DNA of 64,000 nucleotides from Macrosoma leucophasiata (lineage: Eukaryota > Arthropoda > Insecta > Lepidoptera > Hedylidae), in contig JAWQUS010000032.1 in the NCBI GenBank assembly GCA_036365455.1, positions 18,484,001 to 18,548,000 of the forward strand. The letters run 5' to 3'. Every line of letters begins with the position of its first letter. Position 1 is the first letter of the stretch. Positions 63,601-64,000 of this stretch are shown here, in pieces. Under the pieces are notes generated by a model. The model ran no database searches, was not told the DNA's origin, and saw only the letters and a program-made list of their open reading frames with translations. The translations under genes were made by a program, and so were the position numbers.

Positions 63601-64000
63601 AAAAAAAAGCAATTTATTTATTCAAGTATATATTTTAGAGTTACTACCACATTTCATTCAAACGATTTTATCATTTTCAACCATATTCAACATGGCGGCG
63701 ACACAGCCGACGCTTCATCAAATTGGATATCGATTAGTTTAAGTTCTTAGTATTAACACATGAAATCGATTTCGATAGTATTCAGAAAATATTACTTTTT
63801 TCTCCAAGTTCTCTATAATTAAAAAACAATTTAAAAAATTAAAATGTCAAAATGACATCGCCCGCCATATTCGCCATGTTGGTTTGAGTTGCGATTCTAA
63901 CTGCAAATAATATTTTGTAACTGCAAACAAAGCTTAATAAGTGAAAATATGCAGTAAAAAACGTTTATATATTGATTTTCCTGTTAATGATATTGTGTAC
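63600..64000. other. Window end, nothing recognised
   Basis: AT-rich with two GGCGG or GCGGG patches (63692 and 63862: CATGGCGGCG and CGCCCGCCATATTCGCCATG). No exon is supported. Confidence 0.35.

Overview
The window looks like lepidopteran (moth or butterfly) nuclear DNA. The evidence is short coding exons in long repeat-filled introns, BEL/Pao, RTE, CR1-like, Penelope, mariner and piggyBac-type elements, and dozens of SINE copies whose tails resemble lepidopteran repeats. I did not recognise the species. No rRNA genes, CRISPR arrays or bacterial features were seen.

Three host genes can be supported. (1) A plus-strand calcium/calmodulin-dependent protein kinase kinase (CaMKK) runs from 10064 to 36983 in eight coding exons, giving about 535 residues; exons before the glycine loop lie outside the window or were not found. 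All splice phases agree. (2) A minus-strand gene (54826-58306) has a 6-codon first exon completing a signal peptide and an Asn/Gln-rich second exon. (3) A second minus-strand gene (60582-62099 plus an unseen first exon) encodes a secreted Glu/Arg-rich protein with the same intron position inside the signal peptide.

Layout: 1-1860 holds nested repeats and two related LTR-like sequences. 1861-9536 is an antisense BEL/Pao element with gag, protease, RT, RNase H, integrase and a fused env-like region; it has one LTR, an in-frame stop in env and a truncated 3' end. 10064-36983 is the CaMKK gene, its introns packed with SINEs, MITEs and LINE fragments. 36984-38786 is mostly probable 3' UTR. 38787-53700 is a transposon graveyard: an endonuclease-like ORF, RTE, CR1-like and Penelope remnants, and TTAA-targeted MITEs. 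53700-62100 carries the two secreted-protein genes. 62100-64000 has SINEs and a mariner remnant.

The most interesting signals are: decayed local duplicates of two CaMKK kinase-domain exons; an inverted pair of tRNA-derived SINEs hugging one of those exons (a back-splicing candidate); a 210-bp near-perfect palindrome in the intron of the Asn/Gln-rich gene; a minisatellite made from the pol III A-box head of a SINE; a SINE that appears 5S rRNA-derived; a 126-bp Penelope-type mini-insertion with a 13-bp target duplication; and a cluster of TATCGATA motifs. I found no convincing wholly new multi-gene system.

SINE-A to SINE-E and MITE-A are labels made up for this report. All family assignments rest on reading the sequence, not on database searches.
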